DNA of 63,539 bases from an uncultured Prevotellaceae bacterium (GCA_900315455.1 OMZE01000025.1:1-63539), one strand, 5' to 3'; shown: positions 18,501-27,610, counted from the stretch's first letter. Notes: generated by a model from the sequence alone, not told the origin. Program-made: numbers and translations.

Positions 18501-20031
18501 AATAGAGATAGGTGAGGTCGTCGGGCGAGAACTGTGTGGTATAGGTGGTGTTGGCGGTGGTCGTCACCAGTTCTCCGCTGGGTTCGGCATATACATGGTA
18601 GCGGATGTTTTCTGGCACCACATATCCGCCGTGCTGGCCCTTCGTGCTTGGCGTCCATGTCAGGCTGACGGTGCCTGAAGCATCGATTTGGAGTGTTGCC
18701 GATGGTGGGGCCTCAGGACTGTCGTAGCCCGCCCATGCGTCTACATATGATGCGCCGCCCTCACCGGATGTGTTGGCAGCGAGCACGCCGAGATGCAGCA
18801 ACTGGCCTGTAGGCAGGCCTTCCACGGTGATGGTCTTCTGCTCTCCCGCTGATGCCTGACCTGTCGCCACCACGTCGTCGTTCCATCTCACCACGTAGGA
18901 AAGGTCGTCGCCGAGTACCTGTGTGCCATTGTTGGTGAGCATGGGCATGGTGAAGGTGAGGTCGATGTTGTTGGGATTGCTGCTGTTGTAGGTCCAACTG
19001 AGGTTCTCCACCATACTGGGAGAATTGTCGTCTACTCCCGAGGCGGTGAGGTAGAGGTCGCCGAACTGCACCACATTGTCGAACTCATAGCATTTGATGG
19101 CTTCGGCTGTATGGAGGTCCACCTCTGCCATGCCTGTGGTTAAGTCGGGCTCTACGAATGCCCAGTAGAGTTTTCCCTGGCTGCTGTCGATGGCAGCGGC
19201 TTGGTGGTATGTGCTTGGCGTAAGGCCGGTGTTGCCTACAAGGGTCTCGTTGCCGTTGCTCTTGTCAATCTTATAGAGGTCGCCTTGTGAGTCGATGCCA
19301 TAGAGTTGTCCGTCGGTATCGTCGATGGAGAGAACGGTGTAGATGCGGTTGGCATTGGATATCTTGGTGCGTACGAGGGTGGCGTAGTTCATCTTGCAGA
19401 ACTCGAGCGACTTTCCGTCGGAGGTGTAGTAGAAGCCGTATGAGCGTTTCGTCTCTTCATCATAGGGCGTGTTGGTATAAGCGAGGTATTTCAGGTCTTG
19501 GTTGGGGATGAGTCTGGAGGCGTCGCCATCCCATTCCATCTTGGCGAGGTTGAACTTATACACCACGTAGATGGTGCCGTAGATACCGTAGTCGTAGCCT
19601 ATCGCAAGATAGTAGTTGTCGCCGATGATGGCACTGCCGTATTCGGCATACATAATGCCCTCGCTGTCGAGGTAGATGGTATTGAGGTCGGGCGAGGCAC
19701 TCGTCACTTCGTAGATGCCATATTGTGGGCTGTAGTCCGGCCACTCGAAGTTGGCGAGGAGTGTGCCGCGGAAGACGGAACCTGCCGAGGTGGCAAAGGG
19801 CATCTTCCGTTGCCTTGAAGGAATATTGAACCGTGGCATCTGGATGCCCCCTTCGCGGCTGGCGCGTATCATTTGCCGCTGTTGGTTCTCGCGTTGCGCG
19901 AAGAGGCTGTTGTCTGCAGGTTTGTTGTCATACTCGCGCTGCGATATTACGTTGAGGGGAAGTTGCGCCTCTGCGGTGATGGCGCACAGCATCATGATGA
20001 TGAAGGCAATAGGGTAAAGTAAGCGCTTCAT
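15523..20031 (-). CDS. Large secreted adhesin-like protein with Fn3 and choice-of-anchor-J domains and T9SS-type tail
   Basis: A 1502-aa exported protein. In order: signal peptide (cleavage near AEAQ, residue 23); a propeller-like region of YAYxN/LYGID repeats (about 90-330); fibronectin type III domains; three jelly-roll, choice-of-anchor J (cleaved-adhesin-like) modules starting near VTFDDMNAIESYW, IPLEESFADQK and ITDDFEGYTPW; a CARDB-like domain between the second and third; and a C-terminal VTVYTLSGAII...GVYIVKS...IEK type A sorting domain for the type IX secretion system. It is likely exported and surface-attached, binding host protein or glycan. A -7 box lies at 20110-20117 (reverse). 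Confidence 0.8.
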   Translation of the reverse strand: MKRLLYPIAFIIMMLCAITAEAQLPLNVISQREYDNKPADNSLFAQRENQQRQMIRASREGGIQMPRFNIPSRQRKMPFATSAGSVFRGTLLANFEWPDYSPQYGIYEVTSASPDLNTIYLDSEGIMYAEYGSAIIGDNYYLAIGYDYGIYGTIYVVYKFNLAKMEWDGDASRLIPNQDLKYLAYTNTPYDEETKRSYGFYYTSDGKSLEFCKMNYATLVRTKISNANRIYTVLSIDDTDGQLYGIDSQGDLYKIDKSNGNETLVGNTGLTPSTYHQAAAIDSSQGKLYWAFVEPDLTTGMAEVDLHTAEAIKCYEFDNVVQFGDLYLTASGVDDNSPSMVENLSWTYNSSNPNNIDLTFTMPMLTNNGTQVLGDDLSYVVRWNDDVVATGQASAGEQKTITVEGLPTGQLLHLGVLAANTSGEGGASYVDAWAGYDSPEAPPSATLQIDASGTVSLTWTPSTKGQHGGYVVPENIRYHVYAEPSGELVTTTANTTYTTQFSPDDLTYLYYSVEAFTDDYPTPSGKTFSNRAALGEYITPTYEVTFDDMNAIESYWTIVDANNDGETWYFERTYHNMRIGMGNNGNNDWMLSPPLYLEKGKLYDVEFDASTAYGGKMRMAYGPMSETDPKRYTELIGTTAIAPDDPTTYSTKFSVAESGVYRIGLQETATVGIYTELYRFRIGDAMDLAAPQAPTSLTATAAPQGGMGATVTFTTPTKAINGETLTQLDYMVIARDGNVIGTIDSNIAPGTTCSFTDESVTVNGMATYTVRAANEAGLGETATTSVFIGIDEPESPLYAQLVDNGNGTVTISWENSPVGRHGGYVDVSQVKNSVYTVENNKLADKLSTLTGTSYTTAVDLGGAPAWFYLAVTAQGNDDSESDATLGHMIKGDPVGIPLEESFADQKIHGSQFWWATPVEGDTNWGLSGNSADGDGGSMMFITQAANDKAVVGTRKISLKGNNNPKLFFKYYSSHNSTATLTVQVDRAQQGTIDDVAVYDMATINPDGNWLQASVDLAGYTGDDYVIIRFLATATKARTSVGFDDFILLNDVGDDIAVTTEAPSTFLAGQQADINVTVSNLGESLIGDYSVKLTLLRGSTETLLGEASGSQIKLGEHNEHHFTFRPDITMTGEALLTAEVIYDTDQNPDNNKTTEDIIIGNYPTTAISDLTGSGDGQYVNLNWTNPQGEVKALHTITDDFEGYTPWLTDFAPWTNHDGDGGLAGGIFSSINYPGQGTAFSFIIFKPNALVADATSQVPSLTPRSGSQYAATIYSVNPDNNQVLDQDNWLISPLLPGIPQTVTLYAKTMNEYYPNAQVEVLYSTTGNAPADFTKLGDTHRLSSTDEWTRITVTLPMGTTYFAIRDITSETDAFMLMADDVTFTQLGEDAMEVTGYNVYVDNSLFTTIDGKRSGYLLGPLSDGEHHIQLTLLYGDEKLESALSNTASATTDIPTIAVSDIENNDVTVYTLSGAIIAQGKNATRHLPQGVYIVKSQAGFGRLNIEK

Positions 20032-20109
20032 AGGCTGTAATGATTTTCTTCGGGTTTTTGTCTCTCCGATGGATAATTGGGGTTTTTACGGTTATGGGAT
20101 ATTTTTTTG

Positions 20110-20117
20110 CAAATATA
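20110..20117 (-). promoter_or_regulatory. -7 promoter box for the 1502-aa adhesin gene
   Basis: TATATTTG on the reverse strand, 78 bases before the start codon, inside an A/T-rich gap. Confidence 0.45.
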
Positions 20118-20197
20118 ATATATTCCCCTTATTATCTCCTACATTTTTCCGCAAAAAAAAATTGAAAAAATCATTTCATCGTCAGTCACCAAACAGC

Positions 20198-20231
20198 AAC
20201 GCCCCCATGGTGTTGAGGCCATGGGGGCGTT
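20198..20231 (-). terminator. Hairpin downstream of clpB
   Basis: Perfect 13-bp stem (AACGCCCCCATGG and its complement) with an 8-base loop, just after the ClpB stop. The T-run is weak, but the stem is strong. Confidence 0.65.
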
Positions 20232-20258
20232 TGTGTGTCGCAACGGAAAGCGTGAGGA

Positions 20259-22847
20259 TTAGTTTCTGAACACCAGTCCGTTGCCGAAAGAGTCGATGAT
20301 GATGGGCTTGTCGCGGCTTACCTCCTCGGCGAGGATGCGCCGTGAGAGGTCGTTGAGCACATAGTGTTGAATGGCGCGCTTCACGGGCCGTGCACCGAAT
20401 TCTGGGTCGTAGCCCATGTCGGCGAGATAGTCGATGGCATGGGGCGTTACCTCCAGTTCGAAGCCCTGTGGGGCGAGCATGCGCTTCACGCTGTCTATCT
20501 GCAGGCGCACCACGTCGGCAATCTCGCTCTTGGTGAGCGGCAGGAACATGATGGTCTCGTCGATACGGTTGAGGAACTCCGGGCGTATCGTCTTCTTCAG
20601 CATCTCCATCACCTGTGTCTTCGTCTCCTCGATGAGTTGGTCGCGGTTGCTGTCGTCGAGGCGTTCAAACTGCGACTGTATATACTGGCTTCCGAGGTTC
20701 GAGGTCATGATGATGATGGTGTTCTTGAAGTTCACCGTGCGTCCCTTGTTGTCGGTGAGGCGTCCGTCGTCGAGCACCTGGAGCAGGATGTTGAAGACAT
20801 CGGGATGGGCCTTCTCTATCTCGTCGAAGAGCACCACGGAGTAGGGCTTCCGCCGCACTGCCTCGGTGAGTTGTCCGCCCTCGTCGTAGCCCACGTATCC
20901 CGGAGGCGCTCCGATGAGTCTCGACACGCTGTATTTCTCCATATACTCGCTCATGTCGATACGCGTCATCATGCTCTCGTCGTTGAAGAGATATTCGGCG
21001 AGGGCTTTCGCCAGTTCCGTCTTTCCCACGCCCGTTGTTCCCATGAAGATGAACGAGGCGATGGGGCGCTTCGGGTCTTGCAGACCCGCCCTCGAACGGC
21101 GTACGGCATCGCTCACGGCGGTGATGGCCTCGTCTTGTCCGATGACGCGTCGGTGAAGTTCTTCTTCGAGGTGGAGCAGTTTCTCACGCTCGCTCTGCAT
21201 CATTCTGGTCACGGGGATGCCGGTCCAGCGGCTCACCACTTCGGCAATGTCGTCGGCGGTCACCTCCTCACGCACGAGGGAGTCGCTTCCCTGTGCATCG
21301 TGCAGTTGATGCATGGTTTGCTCTATTTCCTGTTCCAGGGCCTGCAACTTGCCGTAGCGTATCTCTGCCACACGGCCGTAGTTGCCTTCGCGCTCTGCCC
21401 TGTCGGCCTCAAACTTCAACTGCTCCATCTGCTGCTTGTTTTGCTGGATGCGGTCTACGAGGGCTTTCTCGCTCTCCCATTTCGCCTTGAAGGCGGATTC
21501 TTTCTCCCTCAGGTCGGCAATGTCCTTGTCGAGTTGTGCCAGTTTGGGCTGGTCGTCCTCGCGCTTGATGGCTTCGCGCTCTATCTCGAGTTGTTTCAGT
21601 TTACGGGTAATCTCGTCGAGTTCCTCGGGCAGGGAGTCGCGCTCCATCCGCAACTTCGCGGCGGCCTCGTCCATCAGGTCGATGGCCTTGTCGGGCAGGA
21701 AGCGGTCGCTGATGTAACGCTCGGAGAGTTTCACGGCGGCGATGCAGGCATCGTCCTGGATACGCACCTGGTGGTGGTTCTCATAGCGCTCCTTCAGTCC
21801 ACGGAGGATACTGATGGCGCTGGCCTCGTCGGGCTCGTCCACCATCACCGTCTGGAAACGCCGCTCGAGAGCCTTGTCTTTCTCGAAGTATTTCTGGTAT
21901 TCGTTGAGCGTGGTGGCGCCGATGGCCCTCAGTTCTCCTCGTGCGAGGGCCGGCTTGAGGATGTTGGCGGCGTCCATGGCACCTTCGCTGGCGCCTGCGC
22001 CCACGAGGGTGTGTATCTCGTCGATGAAGAGGATGATGTTTCCGTCGCTCTTCACCACCTCGTTGATGACGCTCTTCAGGCGTTCCTCAAACTCGCCCTT
22101 GTATTTCGCGCCGGCGATGAGTTGTCCCATGTCGAGTGAGAAGATTTGCTTGTCTTTCAGGTTTTCCGGCACGTCACCGCGCACGATACGTCCGGCGAGG
22201 CCTTCAACGATGGCGGTCTTTCCGGTGCCCGGCTCGCCGATGAGCACGGGGTTGTTCTTCGTGCGTCGCGAGAGAATCTGGAGCAGGCGTCGTATCTCGT
22301 CGTCGCGCCCGATAACGGGGTCGAGTTTGCCGGCACGGGCGGCCTCCACGAGGTTTTTCGCGTATTTCGACAGACTCTGGTAGTTGTCTTCAGCCGACTG
22401 CGACTTCACGTTGTTGCCCTGGCGCAGTTCGTTGATGGCGGCGCGCAGGTCGTTCTCGGTGATGCCTGCATCGCGGAGGATGCGGCTGGCGGTAGACTGC
22501 ACGGTGAGCAGGGCGATGAGCATGGGTTCTATCGACACGAACTCGTCGCCCATCTTCTGTGAGATGTCGAGGGTGCGTTGCAGCACGGTGTTCGTGGCGC
22601 TGCTGAGGTAGGGCTCGCCGCCGTGCACACGGGCGAGGTGACTGATTTCGCTGTCGGTCACCTTTTCTATCTGTGCGCCGTTGGCACCCGTCTTCTGGAA
22701 GATGTAGTTGCAGATGTCCTTGCCTTTCACCATGATGCCCTTGAGCAAGTGCTCGGGCTCTATGGCTTGCTGGCTGTTTCGCTCGGCCGTGCTCACTGCT
22801 TCTTGCACGGCCTCTTGAGCCTTGATGGTGAATTTCTCGAATGTCAT
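20259..22847 (-). CDS. clpB: ATP-dependent disaggregase ClpB
   Basis: An 862-aa AAA+ chaperone that solubilises aggregated proteins with DnaK. It has the Clp N domain (residues 1-145), first AAA+ domain with Walker A GEPGTGKT near 206, Walker [10 protein letters not shown], the long coiled-coil middle domain (about 405-525) that distinguishes ClpB from ClpA/C, and a second AAA+ domain with GTTGVGKT near 604 and [11 protein letters not shown]. Length is normal for the family and no defect is visible. It follows the patatin gene on the same strand with a 99-base gap. Confidence 0.97.
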   Translation of the reverse strand: MTFEKFTIKAQEAVQEAVSTAERNSQQAIEPEHLLKGIMVKGKDICNYIFQKTGANGAQIEKVTDSEISHLARVHGGEPYLSSATNTVLQRTLDISQKMGDEFVSIEPMLIALLTVQSTASRILRDAGITENDLRAAINELRQGNNVKSQSAEDNYQSLSKYAKNLVEAARAGKLDPVIGRDDEIRRLLQILSRRTKNNPVLIGEPGTGKTAIVEGLAGRIVRGDVPENLKDKQIFSLDMGQLIAGAKYKGEFEERLKSVINEVVKSDGNIILFIDEIHTLVGAGASEGAMDAANILKPALARGELRAIGATTLNEYQKYFEKDKALERRFQTVMVDEPDEASAISILRGLKERYENHHQVRIQDDACIAAVKLSERYISDRFLPDKAIDLMDEAAAKLRMERDSLPEELDEITRKLKQLEIEREAIKREDDQPKLAQLDKDIADLREKESAFKAKWESEKALVDRIQQNKQQMEQLKFEADRAEREGNYGRVAEIRYGKLQALEQEIEQTMHQLHDAQGSDSLVREEVTADDIAEVVSRWTGIPVTRMMQSEREKLLHLEEELHRRVIGQDEAITAVSDAVRRSRAGLQDPKRPIASFIFMGTTGVGKTELAKALAEYLFNDESMMTRIDMSEYMEKYSVSRLIGAPPGYVGYDEGGQLTEAVRRKPYSVVLFDEIEKAHPDVFNILLQVLDDGRLTDNKGRTVNFKNTIIIMTSNLGSQYIQSQFERLDDSNRDQLIEETKTQVMEMLKKTIRPEFLNRIDETIMFLPLTKSEIADVVRLQIDSVKRMLAPQGFELEVTPHAIDYLADMGYDPEFGARPVKRAIQHYVLNDLSRRILAEEVSRDKPIIIDSFGNGLVFRN

Positions 22848-22946
22848 GGTTTTCTCCTTTCTTGATTTTGTTTTTCTTTCTGCCCAAGAAGCGCAAAATC
22901 CATTCCATTCAAGAGCGGTGTGACAAAATGGCAGAGGAGGGTGGCA

Positions 22947-23822
22947 TTATGGGCGGTGTGGGCGGCTCCCATCCTGCCCATCTAAGAAAGCCTTGATCTC
23001 CTTTATCACGGATTCTCCTTTGCGGCGGCCTTCGTCGTATACGGTTTGCATCTCTTTGGGGTCGTGCGAGGTGTGGCCTATGGGCAAGGGGGCATCAGGG
23101 CGGATGACGTAGGCGGTGCCGGCAGCCTCGCTCTGGGCCACCTCATCGAGTTGGGCATTATACATGATGTGCCGCTCGGCAAGGGCACGCACCATGTTGG
23201 GGTATCGGCGCAGGTTGACGCGTAGGAGCGGCATCAGGCGGTTGGGCTTCTTGCGGTATCCGGCAGGTTGGGTAAGCACCACCACGTTGCGTCCGTAGCC
23301 TTCGCGCTCGAAGAACTTCAGCGGTATGGAGTCGGCAACGCCGCCATCGAGAAGTTTGTATCCGTCGAGTTCCACCACACGCGATACCATGGGCATCGAT
23401 GCCGACGCGCGCACCCAGTCGAAGAACTTGTGTCCGCCCTTGTCGCAGCGGTGGTATACCGCCTTGCCCGTCTCCACGTCGGTGCACACCACATAGAATG
23501 CCGTGGGGTTGGCCTCGAAAGCCTCGTTGTCGAAGATGTCGTATTTCGTGGGTACCACGTGGTAGGCAAACTCCGCCCCGAAGAGGTCGCCTGTTGTCAG
23601 CCACGACCTGATGCTGCAATAACGCCATTCCTTCGCCATGAGTTTGTTGTAGCGGAGAGCCCGCCCTTTCTGGTTGGAGATGTAGTTGCAGCCGAATGCT
23701 GCCCCTGCCGACACGCCAACAATGCCGTCGTAGGTGATGCCATGGTCCATCATCACGTCCATCACGCCTGCGGAGAAGAGTCCTCGCAGTGCGCCTCCCT
23801 CAAGAACTAATCCTTTCTTCAT
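22947..23822 (-). CDS. Patatin-like phospholipase
   Basis: A 291-aa cytosolic acyl hydrolase. Near the N-terminus is the oxyanion loop GGALRG (residues 8-13), then the nucleophile elbow GVSAG (Ser about 41) and the catalytic Asp in DGGVADS (near 170). The start MKKGLVLEGG is typical. A consensus promoter lies so close upstream that the transcript would begin within about two bases of this ATG. It lies between clpB and the phage terminase gene, all in the same direction. Confidence 0.9.
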   Translation of the reverse strand: MKKGLVLEGGALRGLFSAGVMDVMMDHGITYDGIVGVSAGAAFGCNYISNQKGRALRYNKLMAKEWRYCSIRSWLTTGDLFGAEFAYHVVPTKYDIFDNEAFEANPTAFYVVCTDVETGKAVYHRCDKGGHKFFDWVRASASMPMVSRVVELDGYKLLDGGVADSIPLKFFEREGYGRNVVVLTQPAGYRKKPNRLMPLLRVNLRRYPNMVRALAERHIMYNAQLDEVAQSEAAGTAYVIRPDAPLPIGHTSHDPKEMQTVYDEGRRKGESVIKEIKAFLDGQDGSRPHRP

Positions 23823-23826
23823 GATG

Positions 23827-23858
23827 CAAAAATACGCAATTTTCCCCATTATGGCAAA
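23827..23858 (-). promoter_or_regulatory. Consensus promoter for the patatin gene
   Basis: Reverse strand TTTG (23858-23855), 20-base spacer, TATTTTTG (23834-23827). Both elements match the consensus. The -7 box ends 4 bases before the ATG, implying a leaderless or nearly leaderless message. Confidence 0.7.
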
Positions 23859-23866
23859 TTTTTCAT

Positions 23867-26038
23867 CTACCAAATGCCGGCATTGGAAATGGGAGCGGAC
23901 TTGGGCCGTGTGTGGCTCACAAACCTTGGCATCGGCATCTCGTGAAAGCAGATATGCAGCGCGATGGCGCGTGTCATCAGCAGGTCGTCGTGCTTGCCGT
24001 CCACGGCACCATAACTGCCGTTCTGCCGTCGCACGTAGGTGGTGTATTCGTCGAGGCAGCGGTTGTCGCGTTCCACATACAGTTGTTCTCTCACCGCCTC
24101 CACCAGGGTGGAGATAATCTCGGGCTTTGTCTTCACATTGGTGTGGAACCCGTATTTCACCGGTGCTCGCTGCCGGATGTCCTCGGCACTTTGCCTGCGT
24201 GCATAGAGGTGTGGGTAGATGTCGCGTATGGTGTTGAGGATATACGACGACTGGTCGCCGCCTTCGAGCCAACGGTCGTCGTCGTGGGTCTCCAGGGTGT
24301 TCGACTCCACTACGAGCAGGGCGTCGTCATAATAATGGGCCACTTGCACCGCCTTCCATGCCAGCAGGTCCATGTCGATGTGCCCGTACCACTGTGCGCA
24401 CACCTCGGGCCGTTCGCCCTCCATCATCCAGTAGCGGTCGATGACGCAGATGACCGACCAGTCGGCCTTGGCGCTCCTTCCGCCGATGTCCACCACCACG
24501 AGGTAGCGGTCGGTCACGTGTCCGTCGTCGAAGGTCTCCGGCGCCGACCATATCCACAGTTGTCCGCCCTCGCTCTCGGTGAAGTGGAGGCCGTCGATGG
24601 CCATCCCGCCTTTCGTCGCCTTTCCGGTGAGGTCGCCCTTCTGGCGCGGCGGCCGGCAACTCTCCCTGAGGCGGTTGATATGGTAAGGGTCGAAAACGTG
24701 CGCTCCTGAGAGTTGAAACGCCTCGATGTCGTCGGAGGGAAACTCTGCCGCCATGTTGCCGTGGTCGTTGTATTTCTTCCGCTCGTTCACATACCAGTTG
24801 ATGGCCTCGAGGGTGGCACCCATCTCCCACAGCCGCCAGAGGTAGCATCCGGGTTCGCTGCGGTCGCTGTCGGTGGCTCGCTCGGTGCGCCGTTCCCACA
24901 GTTGCGTGGCAAAGCGTGTGGCATCGTCGAGCGGCAGGGCATATTGTTCTATCTGCCACCATGCCACGAAGAGGGCGTCAAACTGCGACTCACCCCGCTT
25001 CGCCGCGTCGTATTCGCGCTGGAAATAGTTGCCGGTGCCGTTGGCGGTCGACTCATACACAATCATCGTGTAGGGCTGGTAGGCGGCGCCGGCACAGGCC
25101 GAACGGATGATGTCTTCGGGGGTCTTGTTGTCGGTCTTCCTCCAGAATGCCACCTCTGTGCAGTGCACCAGGGCAGAGTCGCCGCCTCGCGCGCTGTTGG
25201 GTGTCTCTGCCGACCCTATCTTGATCTTGCAGTTGCGCTGGGGGATATGGCGCAACAGCCGGGTGTTGCGGTCGCCCACGATTTTCGCGACTTCCTTGCG
25301 CCGTCTACCGTGCCGGGGAGTCTCCTCCTCGTCTTCCTCACCGTCGAGGGCGAACACCACGCTGCACATCTCCATGGCATGGCTCTTGTCATGGTTGGCC
25401 GACTGCGCCTCACACAGCGTTTTGCAACAGAGCAGGCTCAGCGGATAGCGTTCGAGTATCTTGTCAAACATGCTGCACACTTCTGCCGAGGCCGTCTTCA
25501 CATGTCCTACGATGAGTGAGTTGAGACCTTTTAGATGCACGAGTTGCAGCCATGCCATATAGATTTGCGTCACCGTGGAGCCACCCCATTGCCGGGCTTT
25601 CAGCACGACGACGCGGATGGGGCGTCCCGCCAGCCGTTGCCGTTCGAAGGTCTCGACCAACCGTCGTTGCGGACGGTTGAGGGTAAAGGGGATGTCATCG
25701 CCTCCGTTCTTGGGTTTTATGCGTACGTAGCGCCATGCCCAGTAGAAGAAGTCGTGGCGGCATCGCAGGGCTTCAAACTCTTCCATCGCGTCAGTATGGC
25801 TTTGGTGTGAGAATTGGGCATAGCGGTTGATGTCTTCACAAAGCACCAGTTGACTGATGCGGTTGTCTGCAAGCATTCCATTGGGGATGAAAAGCGTTGA
25901 GGGGAAGTAGCCGTCTATCTTTACGCAGGTACGTGGCAGGGGTGCCCCATCGCCGGTGGAGGGGTCGAAGGGTTGTGAGATGGCGCTGTTACGCCTGACA
26001 TTCTCTTCAAGCAACTGTTGGATGGTAGTGTTCATCAT
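23867..26038 (-). CDS. terL: Phage terminase large subunit
   Basis: A 723-aa DNA-packaging motor, intact. ATPase: atypical Walker A KARQWGGST at residues 147-155, Walker B-type HCTEVAFW with Glu295, and coupling motif ESTANG near 329-334. Nuclease: Asp517 in VVVDIGGRSAKADWSV, Glu578 in LLVVESNT, and Asp684/685 in GKHDDLLMTRAIA. Every expected catalytic residue is present, so it looks functional rather than decaying. It stands alone in direction with no portal or capsid gene beside it; the downstream gene is a host patatin. ATG at 26038 or 26035 lies 2-5 bases after a TATCTTTG box at 26048-26041, again implying a nearly leaderless transcript. Confidence 0.92.
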   Translation of the reverse strand: MMNTTIQQLLEENVRRNSAISQPFDPSTGDGAPLPRTCVKIDGYFPSTLFIPNGMLADNRISQLVLCEDINRYAQFSHQSHTDAMEEFEALRCRHDFFYWAWRYVRIKPKNGGDDIPFTLNRPQRRLVETFERQRLAGRPIRVVVLKARQWGGSTVTQIYMAWLQLVHLKGLNSLIVGHVKTASAEVCSMFDKILERYPLSLLCCKTLCEAQSANHDKSHAMEMCSVVFALDGEEDEEETPRHGRRRKEVAKIVGDRNTRLLRHIPQRNCKIKIGSAETPNSARGGDSALVHCTEVAFWRKTDNKTPEDIIRSACAGAAYQPYTMIVYESTANGTGNYFQREYDAAKRGESQFDALFVAWWQIEQYALPLDDATRFATQLWERRTERATDSDRSEPGCYLWRLWEMGATLEAINWYVNERKKYNDHGNMAAEFPSDDIEAFQLSGAHVFDPYHINRLRESCRPPRQKGDLTGKATKGGMAIDGLHFTESEGGQLWIWSAPETFDDGHVTDRYLVVVDIGGRSAKADWSVICVIDRYWMMEGERPEVCAQWYGHIDMDLLAWKAVQVAHYYDDALLVVESNTLETHDDDRWLEGGDQSSYILNTIRDIYPHLYARRQSAEDIRQRAPVKYGFHTNVKTKPEIISTLVEAVREQLYVERDNRCLDEYTTYVRRQNGSYGAVDGKHDDLLMTRAIALHICFHEMPMPRFVSHTRPKSAPISNAGIW

Positions 26039-26040
26039 GG

Positions 26041-26048
26041 CAAAGATA
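26041..26048 (-). promoter_or_regulatory. -7 promoter box at the terL start
   Basis: TATCTTTG on the reverse strand, immediately before the paired ATGATG start. There is no clear -33 element. Initiation about 5-7 bases downstream would fall on the second ATG. Confidence 0.45.
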
Positions 26049-26147
26049 TGATGGAAATGACAGTTGTCCATGCCATTTTGCCCATCATGCTGAAAATAGG
26101 AAGGTCATAATGACTCTAAAGTGCCTACCCTTGAATGCCTCAATAAA

Positions 26148-26170
26148 AAAAACCAGCCAAGGGCTGGTTT
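26148..26170 (-). terminator. Intrinsic terminator after the small peptide gene
   Basis: AACCAGCC (26151-26158), loop of three, GGCTGGTT (26162-26169); on the reverse strand it is followed by eight T. It ends the transcript of the 55-aa gene. Confidence 0.85.
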
Positions 26171-26242
26171 GATAAAACACAATAATTTACACCGACAAGA
26201 ATATTACTTCTTGCCGGTGAAGTTGTTAACTTTGATGTTGGA

Positions 26243-26410
26243 TTACTCGTCCCAGACGGAGGCTCCGTTGCCCAGTACTTCCTCGCTGCTCTGAATGAGT
26301 TCGTCCGAAGTTTCTTCATGATAGGGAAGGCTGAGCACGTCTTCCTCCATGAATTCCTCGGCATCGATCGACTGAAGGCAGATCGCTGGGGTCATGTAAA
26401 TTCTCTTCAT
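26243..26410 (-). CDS. Small Bacteroidales peptide (MKRIYMTP-type)
   Basis: A 55-aa acidic protein starting MKRIYMTPAICLQSID, with Glu-rich middle EEFMEEDV and ending SVWDE. Short proteins beginning MKK.Y..P are frequent in Prevotella and Bacteroides and have no known function. After the TAA the same frame continues for 12 codons (ending NNFTGKK) to a second TAA at 26204-26206, so the first stop may be a recent mutation. A terminator follows. It lies between terL and the scaffold-like gene, but belonging to the phage set is not established. Confidence 0.6.
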   Translation of the reverse strand: MKRIYMTPAICLQSIDAEEFMEEDVLSLPYHEETSDELIQSSEEVLGNGASVWDE

Positions 26411-26540
26411 GAAAGTAGTTGTATTTGATTATTATTTATTATTCTTCGAATTCCACCACAAAATTACACTTATTCTCCGAATAACTCAACTACAAGTAGT
26501 GTTTTCTACTTATAATTAAGGTTTTTTAACATAAGGTTGT

Positions 26541-27218
26541 CTAATGATGACACACTCGTTTTTCGTGTCCTCGTTCCCAAATCGACATTCTGTCGGCTGC
26601 GGAGAGTCCTCCGATGACACTGGCGGGTGGAACGGGTCTTGACGGTGCTGCGGTGCTTCCGAGTTGCCGCACCTCTTCTGCGCTCTTTCGCTCGATGAGG
26701 TATTCCTCTATCTTCATGTTTCTTCCCTTGATTTCTCCTTCCCGTGCGGCTTGCAGCATGTCGCGCTCATAGTTCACGGCATGGGCGAGGATTTGCAGTG
26801 TGGTCTCTCCGATTTCGCCTTTTGAGGTTTCGTCGAGAAGTGTGGCGAGGAGTGTGCTCATGGCTTGGCGCTCGTTGTCGGTGTAGTGTTGGCTTGCAGC
26901 CAGACGGTCGACCATCTCTTGTGGAGAGGGCGATGTGGTGACTGTTGTTGCCGGTTGTCCGGTAGTGTCGGGCTCGCTGTTGCTGTCTTCCGCAGCCAGG
27001 GCATTCTCAGGCAATGGTTCAGTAGTTGGCGCGTCGTTGGTGTTCTCCACGGTTGTTGGTGCCGTGATGGCCACTTCTTCAGTGTCGGCAGTAGGAGCAG
27101 GAGTCGTGTCCTGACTTTCGTCGGGGGATGTAGAGTCGACAGGCTCGATGACTGCTGTCGTGTCCATCGTCGCGGTGTCGTCGATGGGCAATCCTTTCTT
27201 CTTTTTCTTTGTTTCCAT
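26541..27218 (-). CDS. Putative phage scaffold/assembly protein
   Basis: A 225-aa soluble protein. Residues 1-110 are disordered: Lys-rich start METKKKKKG, then Thr/Pro/Glu/Asp-rich sequence. From about 110 it is helical (MVDRLAASQHYTDNERQAM, YERDMLQAAREGEIKGRN, IEEYLIERK), ending in a flexible Pro/Ala linker and ADRMSIWERG. This acidic, disordered-plus-helical build with a short basic end is usual for capsid scaffolds, and it lies next to the terminase locus. No catalytic motif is visible. A -7 box TATTTTTG lies at 27260-27253. The call is structural inference. Confidence 0.45.
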   Translation of the reverse strand: METKKKKKGLPIDDTATMDTTAVIEPVDSTSPDESQDTTPAPTADTEEVAITAPTTVENTNDAPTTEPLPENALAAEDSNSEPDTTGQPATTVTTSPSPQEMVDRLAASQHYTDNERQAMSTLLATLLDETSKGEIGETTLQILAHAVNYERDMLQAAREGEIKGRNMKIEEYLIERKSAEEVRQLGSTAAPSRPVPPASVIGGLSAADRMSIWERGHEKRVCHH

Positions 27219-27610
27219 ATATAAATAATTGAGGTAAGAATGGTTAATGCTGCAAAAATACCACGAAGAGCACGGTTTTTCCTGTCATTTTCGCATAGAC
27301 AGATGATTCCGGCACCGGCCGACTGAAATCTGATAATTGAATGGTAGGATAGAAGGAAAAAAGCCGTCAATTACGTCTACTACGTTCTTTGGAGCATGAA
27401 ACACGCCTTTTCCTTCAAGTGGAGTAAGGGAAAGACGCGTTTCGTAATCGCCACTGTTTCAGGTGTTTATGGAGAATTGTTTTCTGCGAGATGTTTTTCT
27501 TGGACATTCTTTTGGCAAAGGGGGTAGGGGAGTGCTATCTTTGCGGTGGAGATGATGAAAGCAGTGATGCTCCTATATAACTCCCTTTTAACTTCTTAAT
27601 AAATAAAACC
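27219..27610. other. Divergent intergenic region with hairpin and two promoters
   Basis: The gap between two phage-type genes transcribed away from each other. It holds a reverse -7 box (27260-27253), an imperfect long inverted repeat with 17-base arms (27399-27415 and 27426-27442, mostly paired with wobbles), and a forward consensus promoter near the right end. No gene is visible. The hairpin could be a regulator site shared by both genes. Confidence 0.5.
27511..27543 (+). promoter_or_regulatory. Consensus promoter of the 151-aa phage-type gene
   Basis: TTTG at 27511-27514, 21-base spacer, TATCTTTG at 27536-27543. The leader is about 60 bases. Confidence 0.75.

Noticed and set aside
20364-22139. 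A 591-codon forward ORF opposite clpB
   Set aside because: It is antisense to a fully conserved ClpB and has a His/Leu/Val-rich composition with no family features.
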